Shown piece by piece: positions 5,446 through 5,754 of a stretch of 5,754 bases of DNA. Each line of letters opens with the position of its first letter. Position 1 is the first letter of the stretch. Made by a program: the position numbers and the translations under genes. This DNA is from Prevotellaceae bacterium (GTDB lineage: Bacteria; Bacteroidota; Bacteroidia; Bacteroidales; Bacteroidaceae): assembly GCA_021204545.1 (NCBI GenBank), contig JAJPZF010000221.1, forward strand, positions 1-5,754. Direction: 5' to 3'. The notes under the pieces are model-generated. The model had not been told where the DNA came from. It saw nothing but the letters and a program-made list of their open reading frames with translations, and searched no databases.

Positions 5446-5754
5446 TACTGCTGCCCCTCCTCCTCGCTGGGCTGGGGGGCGTCCTCTATAGTCTCGGAGG
5501 TGAACACCGTGGTGTGTCGGGCTATCACTGAGGGGTCTTCGCTGATGGTGTCGTGGGCGAGCGTGTCAGGCTGCGCATAGTAGCCCGCACAGGTCCAACA
5601 GCTTGCGTCTATGGGCTCTGTGGGCGAGGCGGGGAACTTGCGGTAATACCGGGCGAAGCGCTCGTCCTTTAGGAGGCTCTGCGCGAAGTACCCGAAGATG
5701 GGAAGGGCTGTTCGGCTGCCCTGCCCCAGCTCCCCAGTGCGGAAGTGGATGCTG
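5445..5754 (-). CDS. mrcA: Class A penicillin-binding protein (PBP1A-type), C-terminal end (partial, start outside window)
   Basis: The last 102 codons read without interruption from the window edge to the TAG at 5445-5447. The fragment opens with SIHFRTGELGQGSRTALPIF, which matches the segment just after the transpeptidase KTG motif in Bacteroidetes PBP1A proteins (typically ...GEDRxIHF...GQGxxxALPIW...). Next comes a helical stretch FGYFAQSLLKDERFARYYRKFP (20-41), then a Cys-containing ASCWTCAGYY segment (50-59), and an acidic, probably disordered tail ending SEEEGQQ. Such enzymes polymerise and cross-link peptidoglycan on the outer face of the cytoplasmic membrane. The glycosyltransferase domain, catalytic serine and KTG box lie outside the window, so activity cannot be judged here. 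The assignment rests on residue pattern alone; the symbol is the usual one for this class. Repeats begin directly at the stop codon. Confidence 0.82.
   Translation of the reverse strand, partial: SIHFRTGELGQGSRTALPIFGYFAQSLLKDERFARYYRKFPASPTEPIDASCWTCAGYYAQPDTLAHDTISEDPSVIARHTTVFTSETIEDAPQPSEEEGQQ

Overview
The window looks like a chromosomal segment from a GC-rich member of the Bacteroidales, most likely Prevotella-like. Four lines of evidence agree. The RNase Z and penicillin-binding protein fragments have the residue patterns of Bacteroidetes homologues. The large gene encodes a secreted modular protein ending in a type IX secretion-like C-terminal module. Its upstream region carries a Bacteroidetes -7 box (TATCTTTG). 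No gene start depends on a strong Shine-Dalgarno sequence. The genus is inference.

All four genes lie on the minus strand, so transcription runs from high to low coordinates. From right to left: the 3' end of a class A penicillin-binding protein gene (5445-5754, start outside the window); a 378-bp spacer holding a dense repeat array and the next gene's promoter; a 1212-residue secreted multidomain protein (1428-5066) followed by a strong hairpin terminator (1365-1403); a 253-bp spacer with a second group of palindromic repeats; a ComF-family phosphoribosyltransferase-like gene (491-1174, GTG start); and, 35 bp further on, the 5' half of the ribonuclease Z gene (1-455, cut by the window edge).

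comF and rnz probably form one transcript. The exoprotein gene looks monocistronic, with its own promoter and terminator. The penicillin-binding protein and the exoprotein both act at the cell envelope or outside it, but nothing in the sequence ties them to one pathway.

The most unusual part is 5205-5445. Four tandem 23-bp units sit next to three tandem 24-bp units, each of which contains a perfect hairpin. An inverted copy of the 23-bp core ends at the stop codon of the penicillin-binding protein gene, and a 13-bp direct repeat occurs at both ends of the block. If transcribed from the minus strand, the inverted copy could pair with any of the four direct copies and enclose the three hairpins. 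No mobile-element gene, CRISPR array, tRNA or rRNA was seen, and the genes themselves are ordinary except for the poorly characterised exoprotein.
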